This document shows, one piece after another, positions 1-10,205 of a DNA stretch of 64,000 bases. Source of the DNA: Formicarius rufipectus (taxonomy: Eukaryota > Chordata > Aves > Passeriformes > Formicariidae). Location of the stretch: the NCBI GenBank assembly GCA_013399695.1, contig VXAU01000761.1:112359-176358 (forward strand), given 5' to 3'. A program made the translations under genes and the position numbers. A model generated the notes under the pieces. That model saw nothing but the letters and a program-made list of their open reading frames with translations. It had not been told where the DNA came from and did not search any database. Position 1 is the first letter of the stretch. The number at the start of each line of letters is the position of its first letter.

Positions 1-20
1 TTTTTTTTTTTTTTTTTTTT
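1..20 (-). repeat. Poly-T run (poly-A on the - strand)
   Basis: The window opens with 20 T. Read on the - strand this is a poly-A run directly downstream of the open frame at 162-464, which would fit a retrocopied transcript. It could equally be an ordinary homopolymer, because its true left edge lies outside the window. Confidence 0.8.
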
Positions 21-470
21 AACATGATTCTGGTTTTTCTCACAGATGTGGCCACGGCTAGGTGTGCTGTCCTATATCACCCTCATCATTGCTGGGAGAC
101 GTGACATCAGGGAGAAAAGCACATGCACACTGGAAGGATGCCATTTTATTCCATTTCTTCCTCAGGGAAGCTGCAGAGACCTGCGCTGCAGATTCTGTTC
201 CTGTCTCAATGCTTCCTGTGACTTCCCATCCCTCAGGAAGAATGTAACTCCCAGTGGTGAACGTAGCCAAGCCCAGTAGAGTGCACACACCATGGTGCCA
301 GTGCCAAAAGCAGCTGCAGGGAGTGGGTCTATACTGATTGCGGGTTTGCAGCTCATTCTTTCTCTGATATACTGGGAAAACTCTGCACCACTTGCAGCAT
401 AGACCACAGGATTTGCCATAAGGCCAGCACACAATAGGGAAAAAAAAAAAAGATACCATTGCAAGAAATT
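21..470 (-). pseudogene. Unrecognised open frame with poly-A end, possible retrocopy or repeat
   Basis: A 100-codon frame on the - strand (464 down to 162) starts MQWYLFFFSLLCAGL and is stop-free. Residues about 15-23 read LMANPVVYA, which superficially resembles the NPxxY end of transmembrane helix 7 in class A receptors. What follows does not continue like a receptor tail, and no other receptor motif is present. A second hydrophobic stretch (about residues 50-70) contains MVCALYWAWL. A pyrimidine tract precedes the frame around 430-445, but the bases where an acceptor AG would fall read TG. An AATAAA-like signal (as TTTATT, near 146-151) and the terminal poly-A give it a transcript-like end. 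The tract is more GC-rich than its surroundings. I do not recognise the protein; a decayed retrocopy or part of an unfamiliar repeat is as likely as a gene. Confidence 0.2.
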
Positions 471-2349
471 ATACTCCTAATTCAGAATTCAGTACAATTG
501 CTTAACAACAGCATAAAATGGTGGCATCATGTAAAGTTGAGATAGCCAAGCTCAGACAAGTGGAATGGAGCAGTCTGGAGTGGATAGAGCCATGAGAAGT
601 CAAAACAGGGGAGTGGAGCAGTCTGGAAAGTGGGCAGTGCAATGCAGACAATACAGCTTTTTGCAGGTTTGTCCATCTTTGTTTTCCATTGTCTCAGGCT
701 TGGGGATGGAGAATACCAGCTGAAGAGAGAGTCTGCCATCTTGTCTTTGTCTCAGGAATAACCATGTGTCACTGATGAGCTTCAGGAACACCCACCAGCT
801 TGTGTTTGTCTCAGCAGTGACTCGGCACTGACTAGAGGTGGTGTACACCTTTTGTGCGTAAAGCACCTCCTCTTTTGCATAATTCTGCTATTAATATTGG
901 TGGCACTGTTACTGTGTTTCTTCTTCCATTGCTGTTTTCTTTCAGTAAATTGTTACTTCGATCCATAATCTCCACCTCCATCCCTTTCTCAAAGAGCCAG
1001 AGAGACAAAGGGGAGCAGTTTATTTAGAGATTAGTTCCCAGCTAGTGTTAAGCTGCCACACACATATACCATGCTACTTCAATACGTAAAACAAGGGAAA
1101 AAACCCTAAAGGATTGCACAAGTCGTTCTCCATGATTTTGAGTCACTATGGGTGAAAATTATAGCAAAAAACCAAATGAGCTCCAAATACAGTATCAGGA
1201 AAAGCAGGCAAATTTTCAGAAATTACCCATGAAGGGTTCTAATCATAATTGAACTTTAAAAAAAAAAAAAAAAATCAATATTTAGTTGTTGAAATGTGAG
1301 ATATTAAGAGCTAGCTCAAATTTCCCAGTTTTCATTTGTAGCATCGATTTCTAAAAGCCTTTTGTATTCTTGCTGATTGGTTGAGGCACATCTTTCCATT
1401 GGAAAAAAACCCACCCCAATCAGTTTTCTGTTCAGATTTAGTGGCAAACACATATTTAAGTACATACTAGACTGAAAATGCCTTACTGATTTGAATTAAC
1501 AAGGTGTGCATTATTTTCTCAGAGTTTATAAATAGCATGGAAGTGCTCTTTTGGGTCAGTATAGACATGATTTTGGTACAACTACCAGTCATAACGTCTT
1601 GCTCTGCCTTCATTCCTGTTATTTTCTATCCTTGTTAGTGACATTAGCAATTTCATTAGATGCAACTGAACAAACTTTCAGAAACGTGGAAGTAAATTCA
1701 TCATAAGCTTATACTACTGTTATCACACAAAGCATTAGGCATCTACAAAACAAAGCCTCTCTATTCTGTTAGCTCTCCATCACAAAGGTGAAAAATTAAT
1801 CTCTTTGAAATAGCATTTGGCAATCTTCACCTCACTAACACTTTTGAAACATTTTGACAGTTACCTTGTAAAGAACAGGTACAAATCTAGTCAAGGGTTG
1901 ATAAAACAAGACTAATTGATACTGAAACCCAAGGAAGAACAGAATTATCTATTTCAACATCCAGTAAAACCATGATCACATAATTTTACCCAGTGTACGA
2001 ATAAATCTTTAATCAGCATAAATCAGCATAGTAACAATGGCTTCAATGAATAATAATGATTTATTTCAGTTTTTAGTTGATGATATTTGTAGTTGTTTAT
2101 TTGTGTATTGTGTTTTTTTTTTCCTTTTTATTTAAATCAACTTTAGTCACAGTAAATGGATTTAAAAACATAAATATTAATAAAATTTCTCAACAGTTAA
2201 TGGTTTTTCTATTCCAATTCTTGGGTACAAAATTAATATATAAGAATTAGTTATTAATCCTAGAAGTTAATTATAAGTTATGAAAGAAAATACATACAAC
2301 CATTCTAAGATGGGAGTCTAAGGACACACACAGTTTTCTTGAGTATAAC
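471..2349. other. AT-rich spacer, no gene seen
   Basis: Nothing gene-like was found. Positions 555-620 contain two imperfect copies of a GGAGTGGAGCAGTCTGGA-type unit. The motif TTGTCTCAG occurs three times between 690 and 815. Poly-A lies at 1259-1274, and a 10-base unit AATCAGCATA is directly repeated near 2013-2030. Open frames here are short and unconvincing. Confidence 0.6.
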
Positions 2350-3378
2350 CTTTTCTATATGTTTTCAAGACAATACCAAAGGATACCTAGAATATTCAGA
2401 GTCATGTGGAGACCTGTGATGAGTTGTATTTCTCAGGAGTCTGAATTGGAACTGGCACTGTTTAATATCTTTGCTGCTGATACGGAGAGTGGGATTGAAT
2501 TCATCCTCATCAAGTTTGCTGACAACACCAGTTATGTGGTGCAACCGACACAATGGAGGGAGAGGACACCATCCAAAGGAACCTTGCCAGGCTTGAGAGG
2601 TGGGCCAGTGCAAAAACCATGAAGATCAACAAGGTCAAGTGCAAGATCCTTCAGGTGGGATGGAGCAATCCCAAGCAGTGAATGGGGCGGTGAATGGACT
2701 GAGAGCAGACTAGACGAACAGGACTTGAGCGTGTTGGTGGACATGAAACTCAACATGACCCAGCAGTGCACACTTGCATCTCAGAAAACCAAATTTATCC
2801 TGGACTTCGGCAAAAGAAGTTTGGCCAGGAAGTTGAGGGAGGTGATTCTTTCTGTCTACTCTGCTCTGGTGAGACCCCACATGCACTACTGCATCCAACC
2901 CTGCAACTCTCAAGAAAAGAAGGATGTGAACCTTCTGAGGAGGACCAGGAATATGATCAGAAGACTGGAACATTTCTCCTATGAAGGCAGACTGAGAGTC
3001 TTGAAGTTGTTCAACCTGGAGAAGGGAAGCTTCAGGGAGATCTTACAGCACTTTCCAGTACTTGAAGGGCCTACAACTGAGCTGGAGAAGACTTTTGACA
3101 AGGGCATGTAGTGATGGAACAAGAGGAAATGGCTTCAGACTTAAAGAGGGGAGATTTAGATTAGATATCCAGAAGAAAGTCTTTACTGTGAAGGTGGTGC
3201 CTGCAAACAGGTTGTCCAGAGGAGCTGTGGATGCCACATCCCTGGAAGTGTTCAAGGCCAGGTTGGATGGAACTCTGAGACACTTAGTCTAATGGAAGGT
3301 GTCCCTTCCCATGTTGGAGTGTTTGGAATGAGATGGTCTTTAGATCCCTTTCAACACAAGTCATTCTGTGATTATACA
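2350..3378 (+). mobile_element. CR1 LINE, 5'-truncated, last third of ORF2 plus 3' end
   Basis: This is the longest CR1 copy in the window. The + strand resembles CR1 ORF2 from within the reverse-transcriptase domain onward: a FADNTS segment near 2512 corresponds to the catalytic F-A-D-D block with the second aspartate replaced by asparagine. It continues to the familiar end with TTGAAGTTGTTCAACCTGGAG (split by drift), TGGAAGTGTTCAAGGCCAGG and the terminal CATTCTGTGATT at about 3363. The frame is broken: the longest stretch is 128 codons (2725-3111), followed by a switch to another frame. The element is therefore a dead, 5'-truncated copy with many substitutions. 5' truncation and lack of a poly-A tail are typical of CR1. 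Exact ends are approximate. Confidence 0.9.
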
Positions 3379-6300
3379 ATTTGCTGCAGATTAGGTAGAG
3401 ACTAGACTAAACTGACAGCAAGAAAGTAAATACCAATTAATAATGTTTATAATATATTATTATCAGTGCTAATCAGATGAAGCAAATATTGTGTGTCACT
3501 TAGTAAAATTCTTAATGTTAGTTTAGAAGTATTTTGAGTTTTCTACTGAGTTCAGCTCCACAGGTATGAAATATTCCAAGGATCAATTCTGCATTTGATT
3601 GACCAAGATTATCTGAATGATCCTTTTTGTATCTCTTCTAAAAATCTAAGAAAATAATTTCTGACCTTAAAATATGGTTTTTATATGGACTTTATAAAAA
3701 TGATAGCATATCAATAAAGTTAGAGTTTGAAAAATTTTAGTCATATCACTTTATTGGCTTTTATTTAGTTTTTTAAGTCAATTTATATGAATAGACCTCG
3801 GGAATGTTTCTTTTTTGTTGTTATTGTTGGGTTTTTTTGGTTGTGTTTGGGTTTTTTTTCCAGATTATATATGTGTGTGTTTTTCCATATTTAAATATAT
3901 ATATACAGATATTATTTTTGAAAGCATTCATGCTTTAGAAAGGCAAATAGATTCTAAATATATACCTATAAATATTAAAAATTATACTATATTTCAATAC
4001 AGTTTAAACTCTAGTTCATCTGTATGTTTTCCAAGTAACTGTATTCTTTGTGTATAGGTTTGATTAGCTAGGAATTCTGACATATCCAAAAATCATGAGG
4101 CACTCTAAGGGGCAAATTTATATTTTTCTTTATTTCTGAACATAATTCAGTGTTTAATTTCATAAGATTTTTTAACTGTTTGAGTACAGGTACATTTTCT
4201 CTTGCTTATTTCAAAATCAGGGCTTTCTAGACTTGGTAACAATACAAAACAAAGTGAAATCATATTGAGAGGGAAATGAACAAACAAAGAAACCATTCGA
4301 TAAAATATTAATAAAACATCATCTACCTTACTGAGTGAGGTCCTGCAATTCCAGAATTTCTTTCTATTTTGCCCAGATTTCATAGAAAGGAAAGAGTTAG
4401 AGTCTCCCTGATAGTCTCAAAACCATCAAAACCAGTTCATGCCTTGGCTTTTTTCCTACCTCTTATTTTTTTCTCTTCTAAGGTTGGTGGTTGAGGTTCA
4501 ACTCAGAAGTTGAAACACATGTGAGAAGGGTAGAGTTTAGGTCTTGTTACTGAATTTTCTATCATCTCTTTTCCAGGACAGAGACAAACCAAGTACTCAC
4601 CGGTCACTGAAGTTTTTCTCAAGTAGATCTAAAATTCAGTAGTGTTTTGTCACTTGTTTTATCAATGGAATAGTCAATGGAATGAAAGTTGATGTTGGCA
4701 CTTGATCACTGATAAAAAAACATTAATGGCTTTTAGTTTATAGTCATATCTTCATTTCCAGTATGGATGTATGTGATTGTTTTGCACAACTGAAAAACCA
4801 GTACGGAAGGGATATAATCAACCCAAACAGGCTAAAATCCATAGGTTTCATCTAAAATCTCTGGCCATGACAAATATTCACAGATACAGAATGTTCTCTC
4901 ATCTATGTCAGTGATCAGTGAGAAAAACTGTATTGGTGTTGGTTAAACAAAAAAAACCAAAAAACAGAACTTCTCATGCCACTGACTCCTACATCCATTC
5001 CACATGTCAGCTGAAGACGGGCAGCAGACTTGGTATACATGCTATAAATACTTGCTGTTGCGTTTGTGTGGTGTTACATTTTCAGTGATAAGCCAAAGCA
5101 TGAAACAATTTAATGTAAATGTGAGACCAGTCAGGTTTGCAAAAAACTAAAGATGTGATGAAACAAATAGTGTTTCATTGTACCTTGTGTTTCCCTGAAC
5201 CTTTTCAAAGTAACTTTAATGTAAAAATCTATAAATAATAAAGGAACTAAAGGACATATACTGTACTTGATCTAAAATAGAGATATTGCCACCACTACAG
5301 AACATTGTCAAAAGGTAATGGTCACCTGCTACCAAACACTGTAAACATTAAAGTGAAGCCAAGAAAATTATTGATCTTATGACAAAATTCTATTACAATT
5401 TTATTTCTAATATATCAAATGATAGATGCATGTATAATAACTTTATGTGATGGATATTGATGCAGTAAATGGACAGCAACTTGCTCTGCTATCATTGTTC
5501 AACTATAGATGGACAGGCTAGAACACAAGTACTGGTACATGTGTGTGTATATGCCTTTCATACAGTCAATGCAGAATTTTACCTTTACTATTGTACCTTT
5601 TTGGACAATTAATAGACTTTTTATTCTGTTATCTGAAACAATTTTTGTTAATTAATATTTCTGCTGAAAGATTGAATGGTATAGAATAATTAGATACCTG
5701 TTTTAAGGTACCTTCAGTCTTTATAGGCTGCTCAATAACTAAACATAGTGTGAGAAGGTGGGAAAAGCACAGTCTGAAATGCAGCTTTTTTGGATGAAAT
5801 AAACAGGCACTGAGAAGAAGTAGGAAAATAATCTTGGTACACTCCAAGCAACTGATTGCTTATGTCCTTTTTTGCAAGATGGCTGAGAGGGAACAATTTT
5901 ATTTCCTTGAATTACCAGAGTAGAGGAATATCAGACTATGATTTGGACAATAACAATACCCAGGTTTTTTCCTTGTCTGCAAATTGTGAAGCTAGTGTTA
6001 AGTTTATCAGTGAACAAAATGTATCTGTCATTATTTGAATAATTTCAAATCAATCTTCATCAATTTCAGTGAAATTTTTCCATTAAAGAAAAAAAAAAAA
6101 AGGAATCAAGCACCAGAATTTGGATTTTTTTTTTTGTCAAGTTTTGCATGAGTTACACCTTTTTAATCCTGTGAACTACCATGAGACGACATAGATAATG
6201 GTGGCATAATGTTTGAAGACAGTACTTTTTAGCAAAATACTTTTAAGTATTTAGGTGTTTATAAAATACACATACCAATTTAAGGAGTGGAAATTCTGAA

Positions 6301-9300
6301 ATACTGAAATTATACAGTAAACTTAAGAATAATGAGAATTCTATTAAACACATTTTTAGTTATTAATGATACATAAAACAGTATCCCATCTTCTCAAAGA
6401 CATTAATTAATTTATGACCATGACAAGCTGTAAAGATACATTTTTGCAAACATTTAGTAAAAGGAAATGAAGATCAGTTATTAATACCACTTAACATCAC
6501 CCATCTTAATACAGTGATTAAGATAAAGCTTTCAATGTAGGGATAAATACCAGCAGCAGCACAATCACTGCAAGTACTACTAGACAACTTAAACATGTAA
6601 TATCCTTTTCATGATGTGTCACCCTATGGTGTAGACTGAGTATCTTGGCAAGTGGCTTTTCCCAAGTCTCATCACAGGAATCCCTCCCACAAGCTCCACA
6701 GGATGCCTTCTTCCATTTTTCAGCATTGTACTTACCCAGAAAAAGAGAAATAAAGATGCAGTTTCTTGAGGTGGTTTACAGAGCTCCAACTTTCTAGAAG
6801 ATTATTTAAACATAAACATCAAAGAATGATACAAGGCGACCTCTTTTTCTTTATGTTGGTGCAAATACTACAGAGAGAACTGAAAAATACAGTCACTGAA
6901 TTTTGAACCCACCATCAGCCGTAATCCAGCCCAGTAGAAACCTAGTTACTCTGTGAAAGCTGAGATGAGCAGATACTGTAGTAGGCACTTCTAGTCTGTT
7001 CTGAAGAAGGCCCAGTGCATCACTTTTCTTTACTGATTTCTGATTGACAATGACCTCTCAAAGACTTCTTAGTGCTGTTTTTACCTGGTTGCTTTTAAGT
7101 GAATGTATCTTTTTGTACATCTCTGTAGCTATAAATAGTGATGGTTTTCTGTTGAGCAATTTCCTGAACTAAAAGAATGTTTTTTTGTTTTTGGGGTTTT
7201 TGTGTGTGTGTGTGTTTGGCTTGCTTGCTTGTTTGTTTGTTTCTTCTTCTTGACTCTGTGAGGAGCCTTTACTGTTAGTTCTTAGTCCCTAAGGTGGACA
7301 GACATAGATCAGTTTTGTTAAGCTCTATAGGATCCTAATTATTTTATGAAAGGTTTAGTTAATGGACATCATTACGAATAATAGGAAAAAGTAATCTTTA
7401 GACTGATGCATGCAATGTATGGTATGAATGTGGTGAATTTTTATATGAGGTATTTCATTGTTTATTTCTTGGTCGTACTGCTTACAATTTGAATATATTG
7501 AATGTTATAGAGGCACTTGAAGCCAGTAGGATAACCTCAGCAAAAGAAATGTTAAGAAAAAAGCTGAATTCTAAAGAATCATACTAAAGCCTTTCAGAAT
7601 ACAAAACTCCCACAGCGACTTCAGCAGAATTTGTCTTTGTTGAATAGTTGCTTGATCAGAACTATAGAATTTGTTCTGAGCTATAATCAGTTTTTCCCTA
7701 GCTATAAGAATAGATATTAAAAACTCAGTGTTTCTTAGCTTGTATCATTTCCTATTCATTTCAGTTGTGGTATATCCTATACTTAGAACTCCCACAATAA
7801 ATGTAATTATTATGAGCAGTAAGTCGTTTGGACTTCTTCAAATACTAAACATAAATATATTATTACATCTATAACAATGAAAAATGTTTTTAATAGATTA
7901 ATTTTAATTGAGATAAGAATATTTGTTATTATAATCATCTGTGAGGCTTTGTAAATGCAGACTAAAAGACTGCATGCCAGAAAATTCCAATTGCTGGTTT
8001 AGTACCCTAATTTTAATATACACATAAGACTTCTTAAACACAAAGCACATGCAGATAAAATTGGTTTATGTGCAGAAAGCAGATGATAGATCAAGTAAAC
8101 TTTTATGCAGAGCTTTGGAAGGAAAGTTACTGTGAGTGATGTAGTATGGTAGCTTACAATTGAAAAAAATTAGTTTGAGGGTTCAAAAGGGAAATGAAAC
8201 TGAGGGTCAGAAGTTGGATGAGTTTATGCAGACTAGCATGGTTTGGAACTCTCTTGGATTTCTACGGTTCTGAAGAGTTGAGTCTACATGCTAGCAAAGT
8301 CAATGTAACAACCACCATTTCATTCAGTGGTTGCAGGAATAAGCATTATGAGAAGGAGCAAAATCTTTTCATTCACTTCAGCTGTAACAGCACAGAGAGA
8401 GTACGCAGGCATACACAAGGATACCTGTTGTATCTTTAAAAGCCAGAAATCTATAAGTGAAAGTTCACAATGAGCTCAATAATTTATGTGCTGAAGCCAT
8501 TCCTGGTTACATCCTGAAAGATACATTGACAAGAGCAATGACAAGCTTACTGATATTTTAGAGGGAATGTTATTCTTGAATGACCATGTATTCATACACA
8601 GGTTTAGGGTTTTCTACTAAGTAGTATTCAGTCTATATGCCATTGTCTTCTATTATTGCCATTTTTAACCAGGAGTAACAGAACTTCTAGAATTTATTAT
8701 GGAAACTCTATATAAGGACACCAAAAATATGCCTATAAGTCGGCTTTTCATAGTGCAGATCTATTTCAAGTTCCAAATACACCTGTGAAATGTATTAAAC
8801 TAACTATATATTGACTGCTGGCCATTTTTTACCCCAAAATTTACAAGGGACATATGAAATTTTAAAACAAGGACTCCTAAATCACCATATTCCAGTAACA
8901 TAAGATAATTATTATACTATTCATTGTGCCGTCTTAAACTATAACTATGACAATTAAGAATCAGAAAAGGGAAGGAATAACATAGAGATAACAATATCTG
9001 AGTGTATGTCTTGTCTTCAGTTGTTTCTCTGGATTTGTTTTATCTTAAGTATATCGCATACCTTAAGAACAGATACTTACAAATACACATGTGCAATCAC
9101 TGACTTCATCCACAAAAAACTGTCTTACCATTTTTTAATATTCAGAGGACTTTATATATTTAAAACAGATGTAGCCAAGACAGGCATTGGCTATATTTCT
9201 CTCTGGGTATATTCAGCATTTGAACTAGATTGGAAAGGTAAGAAACTTTCTCTTTAAAAGTACTTATACCATGAATCTGACAGCAAATGCAATAAAAAGA

Positions 9301-9713
9301 CAAGCATGTTTGAAATTGAATTATAAATTCAAAGCTGGAGAATGAGTTATGGATTCCAAATCTGTACTTGAAATCCAAAATTTTCCCAACTTGAAGTAAA
9401 TTAACTATTTTTACTGGACTACTTTATTGCAATTGAAGGACTGTGTATGACTGACTAGTCCAAACCATGAAACACCATCATATTATTAGTCGTATTAAAA
9501 ATCACACCGTTAAATATGATCATCATTCAGTACAGGTAAGGATGACTGACTCATCTCTTAATGGTGAGATTGAAATAGTAACTGATCATTCAGTTTAATA
9601 GCTGAAATTAATTAGAAAAGACTTACTGAACAGGGGAAAAACAAACAAACAAAAACAAAAATACATTGTAATTCTTTTATTTATTTATTTATTTTTAAAT
9701 TCTTTTGTTTTTA
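3379..9713. other. AT-rich unique-looking DNA without a recognisable gene
   Basis: About 6.3 kb in which I recognise no exon, RNA gene or transposon. It contains short T-rich and TA-rich tracts (3800-3910) and homopolymers at 6089-6102. A compound microsatellite lies at 7200-7251 and a (TTTA)n run at 9676-9697. One 83-codon open frame (9006-9257) ends near a good donor-like AAAG|GTAAGA (about 9237), but nothing else supports an exon. Confidence 0.5.
7200..7251. repeat. Compound microsatellite (TG)n-(GCTT)n-(GTTT)n-(CTT)n
   Basis: Four short tandem tracts abut: TG dinucleotides to 7216, GCTT units around 7219-7229, GTTT units around 7230-7242, then CTT triplets. The gradual change of unit suggests growth by slippage and point mutation. 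Confidence 0.85.
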
Positions 9714-10091
9714 GTAAAGTGTGGGAATGGATTTCCCATATACAACCTGGAAAGAGTCCTGCCAGAGATGGACAGAAGAAAGCCATCCAGAGAATGTGGA
9801 TACCTTAAACTGATGTTTTAATNGGACTATAAAAAGTCCCTACTTCCTGAATAAAGCTCTCTCTCTCTCTCCCTCTCTCCCCAAGCTGGTGTGGTGTCTT
9901 TGTCCTTCGCCCAGGGCTCTGGCACCACGTGGCCGGGGGGGGAACCAGGGGAGAGCACCTCCGCACCCTCTCCTAGATGCATGGACTAAAATCATAGCCT
10001 AGGAGCCTAAATTCATATCGTTGTGACCACCCCACCACCCAACACACCAACGAGGCTTCATCACCCCATATATCCAACCCGGATAGTAAAG
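9714..10091 (+). mobile_element. Solo ERV LTR (family A), 366 bp, with 6-bp target-site duplication
   Basis: The LTR proper runs from TGTGGGAATGG at 9720 to about 10085. It is flanked by the 6-mer GTAAAG on both sides (9714-9719 and 10086-10091), as expected for retroviral integration. Promoter-like elements are in order: a TATA box TATAAAAA at 9828-9835, then AATAAA at 9850-9855 followed by a CT-rich run. The right part carries CACGTGGCCGGGG and ATGGACTAAAAT. The same landmarks occur in the same order in the longer copy at 52666-53191, which defines the family and the edges. This copy lacks roughly 160 bases of U3 present in the other. The final bases read GGATA where the other copy reads GGATCA, so the usual terminal CA has probably lost a base. 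No internal retroviral sequence is attached. A single N lies at 9823. Confidence 0.75.
9858..9888. repeat. (CT)n-rich tract in the R/U5 part of the LTR
   Basis: CT dinucleotides and CCTCTCC units directly follow the LTR polyadenylation signal. The expansion is local to this copy: the sister LTR at 52666 has TTCCTCCCTCACTCC here. Confidence 0.7.
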
Positions 10092-10205
10092 AGTTCACAG
10101 AAGCACAGAATATGTCAAGTTGGAAGGGATCCACAAGGATCATTGAGTCCTACTCTTAGCCCTGCACGGGATCATCCCCAGGAATCACAACATAATTCTC
10201 TACAT
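10092..10205 (-). mobile_element. CR1 LINE 3' end fragment
   Basis: AGTTGGAAGGGATCCACAAGG, GAGTCCTACTC and CCCTGCACGGGATCATCCCC are the reverse complement of the 3' untranslated end common to bird CR1 copies. Only about 110 bases are present. It lies immediately beside the solo LTR. Confidence 0.8.

Noticed and set aside
9006..9257. Possible exon ending at AAAG|GTAAGA near 9237
   Set aside because: The donor is good, but the acceptor is weak (TATTTAAAACAG) and nothing nearby supports a gene.
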